Source: Alphaproteobacteria bacterium (GTDB taxonomy: Bacteria; Pseudomonadota; Alphaproteobacteria; ATCC43930; CGMCC-115725). From it: a stretch of DNA of 5,437 bases. Positions 1-5,437 of this stretch are shown piece after piece (position 1 is the stretch's first letter; every line of letters begins with the position of its first letter). Under the pieces are notes generated by a model. That model ran no database searches. It saw only the letters and a program-made list of their open reading frames with translations, and was not told the DNA's origin. The DNA is taken from the NCBI GenBank assembly GCA_005888515.1, contig VAZR01000228.1, positions 1-5,437 of the forward strand, written 5' to 3'. A program made the position numbers and the translations under genes.

Positions 1-6
1 CCACAT
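1..6 (-). CDS. Start of a gene cut by the left edge (first two codons only)
   Basis: An ATG on the minus strand at 6-4 is followed by one Trp codon, and then the window ends. The start is supported by a strong Shine-Dalgarno match, GGAGAGG (plus-strand cctctcc, 14-20), 7 bases before the ATG, and by a plausible promoter about 40 bases further upstream. The gene has the same orientation as the cyclase but lies 127 bases after its stop and appears to have its own promoter. The product cannot be known from two codons. The call depends entirely on the upstream signals. Confidence 0.42.
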
Positions 7-13
7 CGCACAA

Positions 14-77
14 CCTCTCCGTATTGTCGCGACGTTTCCTCCGGGCGCGAATATAGCCGAATATGCTGCACTGCAAA
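14..77 (-). promoter_or_regulatory. Predicted promoter and RBS for the gene leaving the left edge
   Basis: On the minus strand a -35-like TTTGCA (72-77) and a -10-like TATATT (50-55, five of six consensus bases) are 16 bases apart. An AT-rich stretch (about 75-97) lies just upstream. The Shine-Dalgarno GGAGAGG is at 14-20. Two copies of CGAATAT (plus strand, 48-54 and 58-64) repeat at exactly 10 bp and overlap the -10, as an operator for a regulator binding one helix face might. An 8-bp palindrome, GTCGCGAC (26-33), lies in the predicted 5' untranslated region. No transcription factor family can be assigned. Confidence 0.4.
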
Positions 78-133
78 ATTCTTAAAAGTAATATTCCGTG
101 TCGCTTATGGCAGCATGATGTCGCAATGCACAA

Positions 134-1348
134 TCAAGCGGCAGGTGTCAAAGTGAACAGCTCCTGCGGCCGCTCGACGCCGCGCAACGCATAGCGCCCG
201 ACGGACACCAGCCGCGACCGCTCAGGTTCCGCCACCGCCTCCGCGAACGCGGCCGATAACAGCACATTGCGTTCGGCGGAGCGGCACATCGCGGCGATGC
301 GGCTGACCTCGTTGACCGCCGGACCGACGACGGTGAAGTCGAGCCGGTCCTTGCTGCCGATATTGCCGTAGAACACCTCGCCGACATGCAGTCCGAGATA
401 AACATCGGTGGTCGGCAGGCTTTCCCCGGCCCGGCGCCGGTTGAGCTCGTCGACGCGGCGGCGCAGCGTCGTTTCGGCTTCGATTGCGCAGCGGCATGCC
501 TCATCGGTCGATCCCGACGTAAAGATCGCCAAGGTACCGTCGCCGATCAGCTTCAGCACATCGCCGCCGCTGTCGTGCACGGCCGAGATCACCGCCTCGG
601 CATAATCGTTGAGCAGCGGGATCACCTGCTGCGGCGGCGCCTGATCGGTGATCCGGGTAAAACCGCGCAGATCGCTGTACCACAGCACCGCGCCGATCGG
701 CTCGGCGATGCCGCGCCGGATCCGGCCGGCGAGCACGCGCCGGCCGGCATCGCGTCCGAGATAGGTCTCGACCAGGGTGCCGGCGATCCTGGTCAGCGAG
801 ACGCATTTTACCGCCAAGGCGAGCAGCGGCATCAGCCCGATCAACGCCTCGACCTCGCGATCGTCAAAGCCGCGCGGATGATCGGTCGCCCAAGACGAGT
901 AGACGCAATCCATCTCGCCGATCACGCCATCCGCGGCAAACCGGGTGATCAGCGCGAGGTAGTCGGTCATCCCTTCGTTTTGCAGAGTGACGACGGCCGG
1001 GAATTCGGCCGGTTCGCCGGCGACAAGCCGTCGGCGCAACCGCGAGCCCCCCTCCTCGCGCAAACGGAAGAACGCGCTGCGCTGCCAGCTCTCGGCGGCC
1101 TCGCCCTCGTTGGTCGGACCGTACTCTATCAGCTCGGCTTGGCGCTCCTGGCCCTCGCGCCGCCAGCGGACGACGCGGCCTTCATGCACCGGATGCAAGG
1201 TATCGATGATGACCATCGCGCGCGCGATGGGCAGTCCGGCCGTTACGGCGCGGCCGCAGAACCCGTCGACGATCTCGGTCTCGCTATTGCCGGCGAGCCC
1301 GGCTTCGGTGAGCCAGGAGCTCAACTCGGCAAATTTCGCGGCATCCAT
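134..1348 (-). CDS. Class III adenylate cyclase (adenylate/guanylate cyclase domain protein)
   Basis: This 404-residue protein is predicted to convert ATP to cyclic AMP and pyrophosphate. The class III catalytic domain spans about residues 215-400. The metal-binding aspartates are D226 (in SDLRGFT) and D270 (in LIGDG). The purine-selecting pair is K266 and D337 (in DFTVVGPAVN), the combination usual for ATP rather than GTP. The transition-state residues are N346 and R350. All six are present, so the enzyme should be active, probably as a homodimer. Residues 1-200 form a separate region with motifs such as GFCGRAVTAGLPIARA and IDTLHPVHEGR. It resembles the N-terminal part of many rhizobial cyclases and presumably senses an unknown signal. 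I see no signal peptide or clear membrane segment, so it is probably cytosolic. The ATG at 1348 is the only plausible start, because an in-frame stop lies six codons upstream. Its ribosome binding site is weak (GAG about 14 bases away). It is divergent from the DUF2255 gene. Confidence 0.93.
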   Translation of the reverse strand: MDAAKFAELSSWLTEAGLAGNSETEIVDGFCGRAVTAGLPIARAMVIIDTLHPVHEGRVVRWRREGQERQAELIEYGPTNEGEAAESWQRSAFFRLREEGGSRLRRRLVAGEPAEFPAVVTLQNEGMTDYLALITRFAADGVIGEMDCVYSSWATDHPRGFDDREVEALIGLMPLLALAVKCVSLTRIAGTLVETYLGRDAGRRVLAGRIRRGIAEPIGAVLWYSDLRGFTRITDQAPPQQVIPLLNDYAEAVISAVHDSGGDVLKLIGDGTLAIFTSGSTDEACRCAIEAETTLRRRVDELNRRRAGESLPTTDVYLGLHVGEVFYGNIGSKDRLDFTVVGPAVNEVSRIAAMCRSAERNVLLSAAFAEAVAEPERSRLVSVGRYALRGVERPQELFTLTPAA

Positions 1349-1370
1349 GCGGCTACGGAAATCTCACCGA

Positions 1371-1387
1371 CGACCAATATCTGGTCG
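1371..1387. promoter_or_regulatory. Inverted repeat in the divergent cyclase/DUF2255 intergenic region
   Basis: CGACCA and TGGTCG form perfect 6-bp arms around a 5-base centre (ATATC). The site lies 22 bases from the cyclase ATG and 34 bases from the DUF2255 ATG, within a gap of only 73 bases. The minus strand through the centre reads GATATT, a possible -10 for the cyclase, although no convincing -35 is visible. A small dimeric repressor could bind here and control both genes. It could also be chance, since the arms are short. Confidence 0.35.
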
Positions 1388-1421
1388 GAGCACCCGCAGG
1401 GTTTGCAGAGACGAGGCGGCG

Positions 1422-1799
1422 ATGGCGAATTGGACACCGGACGAGCTCGACAGGATCGGCAAGGCGGACGAGGTGCAAATCGTCACGCTGCGGCGCGACG
1501 GCACGCCGCGCAAGCCGGTGACGATCTGGGTCGTGCGGCACGACGACGATCTCTATGTGCGATCGGGGTACGGCGACCGCGCCGCCTGGTACCGGAGCAC
1601 ACAGCAGCGGCGCGACGGCCACATCAAGGCCGGCGGCGTCGAGAAGGATGTCCGTTTCGAGCAGTCCGTCGATCCCGCGCTCAATCACCGGATCGACTCC
1701 GCGTATCGCAGCAAATACCACCACCATGGCGCGCAATGGGTCGATCCGATGGTCGCTGCCGAGGCGCGCTCCACGACGATCAAGCTCGTACCGCGTTGA
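1422..1799 (+). CDS. DUF2255 family protein
   Basis: This small, probably cytosolic protein has 125 residues. The opening WTPDELDRIGKADEVQIVTLRRDGTPRKPVTIWVVR, then DDLYVRSGYGDRAAWYR (about 42-58) and the HIKAGG-EKDVRF stretch (about 67-79), match my recollection of the DUF2255 family closely. The pattern of strands resembles flavin-binding split-barrel proteins of the pyridoxamine phosphate oxidase/nitroreductase kind. An FMN- or F420-like cofactor is therefore a reasonable guess, but I see no decisive cofactor motif. The ATG at 1422 was chosen because the family begins here and GAGG (1413-1416) lies 5 bases upstream. The open frame continues upstream only as antisense to the cyclase. It is transcribed divergently from the cyclase and convergently with the following gene. 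Confidence 0.85.
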   Translation: MANWTPDELDRIGKADEVQIVTLRRDGTPRKPVTIWVVRHDDDLYVRSGYGDRAAWYRSTQQRRDGHIKAGGVEKDVRFEQSVDPALNHRIDSAYRSKYHHHGAQWVDPMVAAEARSTTIKLVPR

Positions 1800-1814
1800 G
1801 CGTGTGATGCACGC
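1800..1814. terminator. Weak hairpin between convergent genes
   Basis: GCGTG and CACGC (5-bp stem, 5-base loop) begin directly after the DUF2255 stop codon, in the 54-base gap between two convergent genes. A symmetric stem here could help end transcripts from both sides. There is no adjacent run of T on either strand, so it is not a standard intrinsic terminator. Confidence 0.2.
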
Positions 1815-1853
1815 GAGGGCAAATTCGCACAATCCATTTTACCGCGCCTTACA

Positions 1854-2738
1854 CTATGCCTCATTCCAAGTACCGCCTTCGAGGCAAAGCCCATACTTGG
1901 AACGGGCCACGGCGATAAAATCAGTCAATGTATGCGCGTACTCTTTGTGAGATAGCACCGTGCTCCCAGCGATGAATATGAACCCAAATTGTCCGGCCCT
2001 GAAATACAGGCCAATCCCGCGTACATCGCCCGTATTCGAAGCGAGGAGGCTGTATCCGGCGAGACCTTCCCAGGGGGAAATTCCAGCTTCTACGGCCTGC
2101 ATGTACTCGAGCTTGCCCGACAGCCTTGCATCGACAACCCGGACCACACAACCCATTATGGCTCCGACGGTGCACGAGTTTCGTCGGTGCGTGAATTCTT
2201 CCATTGCATCGGAAATCTCGTCGAATTCCTTTTCGGCCGCAGTGACGGGCACAACTCCGGCAACACTGCCGTCTGGTCTAAGAATCGTCCGTGTTTGAGG
2301 TGACGAGCGAGGGCGGCGGAGTTTGGAGACTTCGCTATGTGCCTCTGCATCACCAATATACGCTCGCTCTCTATATGTGGTGCCCTGAATGGTTACGTGA
2401 CCAAGCAACTTCTTCTGATCGTAAAGTCTCAAAACGAGGAATTCAGTTCCCGCTGTAATATGATCGAATAGCAGGCGACAAACATCTAGGGCCGGATCGC
2501 CGCGCAATTGCTGCTGAACCTTATCGATCGTACAGAGCGTGCGCGGGACATCGTCGGTCGTGAAGCCGACGGCTGTATCGGGATCTAGTATGTGGATTTT
2601 GAGAATGTGGGCTTCGCCGTTTACAGGGCCCGCTTGTCCCATAAACTCACGATTGCCGTGTTCTCGTTCGAAGCTGACGAGCGTGTCACCAACGAGAAAA
2701 CCGATCTCATCCGTTGCTACGCCGTAGACGAGCGTCAT
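1854..2738 (-). CDS. Predicted proteasome-like Ntn hydrolase, undescribed family
   Basis: No named family is recognised for this 294-residue protein, but its first half reads like a proteasome beta/HslV-type Ntn hydrolase. The protein begins Met-Thr, and methionine aminopeptidase normally removes Met before Thr, which would expose Thr as the nucleophile. Counting from that Thr, TLVYGVATDEIGFLVGDTLVS puts Asp at 17, the position conserved in proteasome subunits. A Lys-Ile follows in ILKIHILDPDTAVGFTTDD (Lys at 46; proteasomes have Lys33, so an insertion of about 13 residues is needed). FLVLRLYDQKKLLGHVTIQG then AYIGD (about 100-130) resembles the conserved strands ending in the proteasome IGSG motif. 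Residues 131-294 are longer than in core proteasome subunits, with helical stretches (about 168-185 and 208-218) and a C-terminal FGFIFIAGSTVLSH strand. There is no propeptide: an in-frame TAG lies two codons before the ATG. GC is much lower than in neighbouring genes, suggesting transfer. It starts 18 bases after the nrdJ stop with only a weak GAG ribosome binding site, so cotranscription is likely. Substrate unknown. That it is a real gene is likely; the fold is inference. Confidence 0.72.
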   Translation of the reverse strand: MTLVYGVATDEIGFLVGDTLVSFEREHGNREFMGQAGPVNGEAHILKIHILDPDTAVGFTTDDVPRTLCTIDKVQQQLRGDPALDVCRLLFDHITAGTEFLVLRLYDQKKLLGHVTIQGTTYRERAYIGDAEAHSEVSKLRRPRSSPQTRTILRPDGSVAGVVPVTAAEKEFDEISDAMEEFTHRRNSCTVGAIMGCVVRVVDARLSGKLEYMQAVEAGISPWEGLAGYSLLASNTGDVRGIGLYFRAGQFGFIFIAGSTVLSHKEYAHTLTDFIAVARSKYGLCLEGGTWNEA

Positions 2739-2756
2739 TAGCTAAACAGCTCGTCC

Positions 2757-5162
2757 TTAGCCGCATTTGGAATAGTCGCAGCTGGTGCACTGGTCGCAGC
2801 CTTCGAGGCGGATCAGGGCGGCCTCGCCGCATTTCGGGCATTGCCTGAGGCGCGCCCCCAACAGCGGCGGCGAACCGCCGGCATTCGACCCGGGTGAAGG
2901 CTCCATGTTCACCACCCGGGCGGTCCGCGCGGCGTCTTCCGGCCTATGCTTGACCGGCAGGAACCCGATCTCGATCATGTGCTGCTCGATGACGTCGCCG
3001 ATCGCCGCCAGCAGCGAAGGCACGTATTTGCCGTCGACCCAGGCCCCGCCGCGCGGATCGAACACCGCCTTCATTTCCTCGACGACAAACGACACGTCGC
3101 CGCCGCGGCGGAACACCGCGCTGATCATCCGGGTCAGCCCGACGGTCCAGGCGAAATGCTCCATGTTTTTCGAGTTGATGAAGATCTCGAACGGACGCCT
3201 GCGGCCGTCCTGGATGATGTCGTTCAATGTGATGTAGAGGGCGTGCTCGCTGTCCGGCCAGCGGATCTTATAGGTCTGGCCGGGCAAGGCTTCGGGCCGT
3301 GACAATGGCTGGGTCATGTAGACGACCCCGCCCGCCTCGTAGGGATCGGCCGGCCGGCGCGGCGCGGCGGGGGCCGGCAGGGGCAGCTCGGTCTGGCGCG
3401 GCTGAACCTGCGGCATCGGCGCTTCGGCCGAATTTTCCGGCCGCGCTTCCAGCACCGCGCCGGTGACCTCGTTTGGCCGGTAGGTCGTGCAGCCCTTGCA
3501 GCCGAGCGCGTAGGCCTGGGTGTAGACGTCCTTGAACCGGTCAAACGGGATATCGGCCGGCATGTTGATCGTCTTCGAGATCGAGCTGTCGACGTGGCGC
3601 TGTACCGCCGCCTGCATGACGACATGGTCCTCGGGCGACAGGGTCTGCGCATCGACGAAGTAATCCGGCAACGGCGCGGTTTCGCCTTTCAGCCGGCGGA
3701 ACACGCGATAGGCGTAATCCGCGACCTCCTCCTCGCGCCGGCTGCCGTCCGGCATCAGCACGTTGCGCGTATAGCGAAAGCTGAACACCGGCTCGAGGCC
3801 GGACGAAACATTGTCGGCAAACAAGGAGATCGTGCCGGTCGGCGCGATCGAGGTCAGCAGCGCGTTGCGGATGCCGTTTTTGGCGATCGCGTCGCGCAGC
3901 TCGGGGTCGAGGCCCGCGACCGTCTCGCCGGCCAGGTATTTGTCGCGGTCGAACAGCGGGAAGGCGCCTTTCTCGGCAGCCAGCTCGGTCGAGGCGAGAT
4001 AGGCGGCGCGCTTGATCGTGCCGAGCCATTCTTCGGCCGCGGCGACCGCCTGCGGCGAGCCGTAGCGCAGCCCGCACAGGATCAGAGCATCGGCGAGGCC
4101 AGTGACGCCGAGGCCGATGCGACGCTTGTTCCGTGCCTCCTCTTTCTGCTCCGGTAGCGGAAAGCCCGAGATCTCGATGATGTTGTCCATCATTCGGACG
4201 GCATCGGGGACGAGCTGGGCCAGCGCTTCCTTGTCGAGCCGCGCCTGCGGCGTGAACGGGTCCGCGACAAAGCGCGCCAGGTTCAGGGAGCCGAGCAGGC
4301 ATGCGCCGTAGGGCGGCAACGGTTGTTCGCCGCAGGGGTTGGTCGCGTGGATCTCTTCGCAATACCAGAGGTTATTTCGGCGATTGATCCGGTCGATGAA
4401 GATGACGCCCGGCTCGGCATAGGCGTAGGTGGCGCGCATGATCTTGTCCCACAGCTCGCGCGCCGGCAGCACCTTGGCGACGGTCTTAGTTTCTCCTGGC
4501 CCGCCGAAGGACAGCTCCCACGGGGCATCCTCTTCGACCGCCTTCATGAAGGCGTCGGTGACGAGGACCGAAAGGTTGAACATGCGCAGCCGCCCGGGCT
4601 CGCGCTTGGCCTCGATAAAGGCTTCGATATCGGGGTGGTCGCAGGCCAAGGTCGCCATCATCGCGCCGCGGCGGTAGCCCGCGCTCATGATCGTGCGGCA
4701 CATCGCGTCCCACACATCCATGAAGGACAGGGGTCCGGAGGCGTCGGCGCCGACGCCTTTGACGATTGTCCCCTTCGGCCGCAGCGTCGAGAAATCGTAG
4801 CCGATGCCGCCGCCCTGCTGCATCGTCAGCGCCGCCTCGCGCAGATGGGCGAAGATCCCGCCCATGTCGTCGGGGATCGCCCCCATCACGAAGCAGTTGA
4901 ACAGCGTGACCTGACGTCCGGCGCCGGCGCCGGCGATGACCCGCCCGGCCGGCAGGAAGCGGAAATCGCTCATCGCCGCGTAAAACCGCTCGGTCCAGCG
5001 TTGCGGCTCTTTTTCCGGTGCCGCAGCGGCAGTGGCGACCCGCCGCCAGGTGTCCTCGATCGTCTTGTCGATCGGCTCGCCGGCTATCGGCCCGTTGGCC
5101 GGCCCCTTGAGCCGGTATTTCATGTCCCAGATCTGTTGCGAGATCGAGGCGACAACGGCCAT
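2757..5162 (-). CDS. nrdJ: Adenosylcobalamin-dependent (class II) ribonucleotide reductase
   Basis: This cytosolic enzyme reduces ribonucleotides to deoxyribonucleotides using a thiyl radical generated from adenosylcobalamin; it needs neither oxygen nor an R2 subunit. The 801-residue chain, counted from the ATG at 5162, has the NPCGEQPL loop with thiyl Cys277, Asn275 and Glu279. The redox pair is Cys90 (FNCF) and Cys288 (YGACLLGSLNL). It also has a GGGIGYDFSTLRPKG segment near 117, the PTGTIS phosphate loop (441-446) and the class II GCKGCTTYRPN motif (Cys555, Cys558). I see no ATP-cone at the N terminus. A proline-rich linker (about 583-607) leads to a TSCPD-type domain (about 612-740). The tail is a cysteine-rich zinc-ribbon or thiol-shuttle region (Cys775, 778, 789, 792, 795, 800). 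The frame extends 34 codons to an ATG at 5264, but MAVVASISQQIWDMKYRLK is the usual family N terminus. It has GAGGA 10 bases upstream, and the extension has poor GC at third positions (17 of 34). The gene is probably SOS-controlled. Confidence 0.96.
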   Translation of the reverse strand: MAVVASISQQIWDMKYRLKGPANGPIAGEPIDKTIEDTWRRVATAAAAPEKEPQRWTERFYAAMSDFRFLPAGRVIAGAGAGRQVTLFNCFVMGAIPDDMGGIFAHLREAALTMQQGGGIGYDFSTLRPKGTIVKGVGADASGPLSFMDVWDAMCRTIMSAGYRRGAMMATLACDHPDIEAFIEAKREPGRLRMFNLSVLVTDAFMKAVEEDAPWELSFGGPGETKTVAKVLPARELWDKIMRATYAYAEPGVIFIDRINRRNNLWYCEEIHATNPCGEQPLPPYGACLLGSLNLARFVADPFTPQARLDKEALAQLVPDAVRMMDNIIEISGFPLPEQKEEARNKRRIGLGVTGLADALILCGLRYGSPQAVAAAEEWLGTIKRAAYLASTELAAEKGAFPLFDRDKYLAGETVAGLDPELRDAIAKNGIRNALLTSIAPTGTISLFADNVSSGLEPVFSFRYTRNVLMPDGSRREEEVADYAYRVFRRLKGETAPLPDYFVDAQTLSPEDHVVMQAAVQRHVDSSISKTINMPADIPFDRFKDVYTQAYALGCKGCTTYRPNEVTGAVLEARPENSAEAPMPQVQPRQTELPLPAPAAPRRPADPYEAGGVVYMTQPLSRPEALPGQTYKIRWPDSEHALYITLNDIIQDGRRRPFEIFINSKNMEHFAWTVGLTRMISAVFRRGGDVSFVVEEMKAVFDPRGGAWVDGKYVPSLLAAIGDVIEQHMIEIGFLPVKHRPEDAARTARVVNMEPSPGSNAGGSPPLLGARLRQCPKCGEAALIRLEGCDQCTSCDYSKCG

Positions 5163-5264
5163 GTGCGCTAGTTCCTCACGAAACGGCGAAAGCGGAATAT
5201 GCGCTCGGAGCGTCACCGTTTCATCTGCTTTCGCAGCGAATTTGCAGTCATTTAATCCGCACAT
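5163..5264 (-). promoter_or_regulatory. Structured 5' leader of nrdJ
   Basis: Read as minus-strand RNA, this stretch contains CTGC-GAAA-GCAG, a 4-bp stem with a GNRA tetraloop (5236-5225). Directly after it a 9-bp stem pairs 5224-5216 with 5186-5178 (one G-U pair). This stem encloses a small CGCT/AGCG hairpin (5212-5202) and ends immediately beside the Shine-Dalgarno GAGGA (5177-5173). The region is also open in frame with nrdJ, but low third-position GC and codons such as TTA and CTA argue against it being protein. A role in controlling translation is possible. I see no B12-box-like sequence, and it is short for a cobalamin riboswitch. Confidence 0.4.
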
Positions 5265-5287
5265 CCCGAATGCGGCACCCTCCCTAT

Positions 5288-5302
5288 GTTCTTATTTTGT
5301 TC
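5288..5302 (-). promoter_or_regulatory. LexA (SOS) box upstream of nrdJ
   Basis: GTTC (5288-5291), seven bases, then GTTC (5299-5302) on the plus strand is an exact match to GTTC-N7-GTTC, the direct-repeat LexA operator known from alphaproteobacteria. On the nrdJ strand it reads GAAC-N7-GAAC. It overlaps the likely -10 region, so bound LexA would block RNA polymerase. The site is the only such match I noticed in an intergenic region of this window, and its position makes it credible. Confidence 0.72.
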
Positions 5303-5321
5303 TCGACGTGCGGCTTGTCAA
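5291..5321 (-). promoter_or_regulatory. Predicted nrdJ promoter
   Basis: A perfect -35 TTGACA lies at 5316-5321 on the minus strand. The best -10 match is AATAAG (5291-5296, four of six bases, 19-base spacing); AAAATA at 17-base spacing is an alternative. Both candidates fall inside the SOS box. Transcription would begin near 5280-5285. That leaves a leader of roughly 120 bases before the preferred nrdJ start, or only about 20 before the ATG at 5264. Confidence 0.6.
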
Positions 5322-5437
5322 GTCCCAGCGGGTGAAAATTCGGCACGTTCGGCGCGCCCGGCTGCTTCCCGCTCAAGCTCCCGCGTCGTCCGCTCGATGC
5401 GAGCTTCCAATTCCACCATCATCTCGCGGCGCGGCAG
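5318..5437 (-). CDS. C-terminal end of an unidentified gene cut by the right edge
   Basis: A minus-strand frame is open from the window edge to a TGA at 5318-5320. It gives 39 residues beginning LPRREMMVELEARIERTT. The peptide is very rich in Glu and Arg (REMMVELEARIERTTRELEREAAGRAERAEF), so a charged helix or coiled coil is likely, ending in a short SPAGT tail. GC and codon choice match the other native genes. The stop codon lies within the -35 element of the nrdJ promoter. No family is recognised from this fragment. It could instead be a non-coding frame, since high GC favours long open frames. Confidence 0.5.
   Translation of the reverse strand: MPRREMMVELEARIERTTRELEREAAGRAERAEFSPAGT

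Noticed and set aside
386..1807. A 473-codon open frame on the plus strand across the cyclase
   Set aside because: It is antisense to a cyclase with intact catalytic motifs and runs out of frame through the DUF2255 gene. Its translation has no recognisable domain. Long antisense frames are expected at high GC.
1353..1832. A 159-codon minus-strand open frame over the DUF2255 gene
   Set aside because: The plus strand encodes a recognisable family with a good ribosome binding site; the opposing frame shows no motif.
1800..1853. Strong intrinsic terminator between the convergent genes
   Set aside because: Only a 5-bp hairpin without a following T run is present, so it is listed at low confidence only.
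2663..2673. Second SOS box inside the Ntn-like gene (GTTC twice)
   Set aside because: The two GTTC copies are separated by 2 bases rather than 7 and lie within coding sequence.
1854..2740. Mobile element around the low-GC gene
   Set aside because: No transposase or integrase, no terminal inverted repeats and no matching direct repeats at the two ends of the segment.
4323..5171. A 282-codon plus-strand open frame opposite nrdJ
   Set aside because: It mirrors a strongly conserved reductase, the composition of its product (His-, Arg- and Gly-rich) is typical of a shadow frame, and it has no domain signature. The smaller plus-strand frames at 2785-4311 are rejected for the same reason.
5163..5437. 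Cobalamin riboswitch upstream of nrdJ
   Set aside because: The leader is only about 100-120 bases and no B12-box-like conserved sequence was found on the transcript strand.
1..5437. CRISPR array, tRNA or rRNA gene
   Set aside because: No regularly spaced long repeats and no tRNA- or rRNA-like sequence were seen on either strand.

Overview
The window looks like the chromosome of a GC-rich alphaproteobacterium, probably a Hyphomicrobiales member of the Bradyrhizobium/Rhodopseudomonas type. This rests on high GC in most genes, the style of the proteins (a class III cyclase with a characteristic N-terminal region, DUF2255, a B12-dependent ribonucleotide reductase), and a site matching the alphaproteobacterial LexA box, GTTC-N7-GTTC. 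Genus is a guess.

Layout from left to right. At the left edge a promoter and a strong ribosome binding site point out of the window on the minus strand, and only the first two codons of that gene are present. Next is a complete minus-strand class III adenylate cyclase (134-1348) with all six expected catalytic residues. A 73-base gap holding a perfect 6-bp inverted repeat separates it from a divergent plus-strand DUF2255 gene (1422-1799). That gene converges on a minus-strand gene (1854-2738) of clearly lower GC. I read this product as an undescribed proteasome-like Ntn hydrolase, with a predicted N-terminal Thr, an Asp at position 17 after Met removal, a later Lys-Ile and a YIGD strand end. 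Its start lies 18 bases after the stop codon of nrdJ (2757-5162), a complete adenosylcobalamin-dependent class II ribonucleotide reductase.

Upstream of nrdJ are a structured leader of about 100 bases, a GTTC-N7-GTTC SOS box overlapping the likely -10 region, and a TTGACA -35 that overlaps the stop codon of a further minus-strand gene cut by the right edge.

Working together: the best-supported unit is a DNA-damage-inducible transcript carrying nrdJ (dNTP supply without oxygen or an R2 subunit) and, immediately downstream, the putative Ntn hydrolase. The cyclase/DUF2255 pair seems functionally separate. The Ntn-like gene and its probable SOS-linked position are the most novel items.
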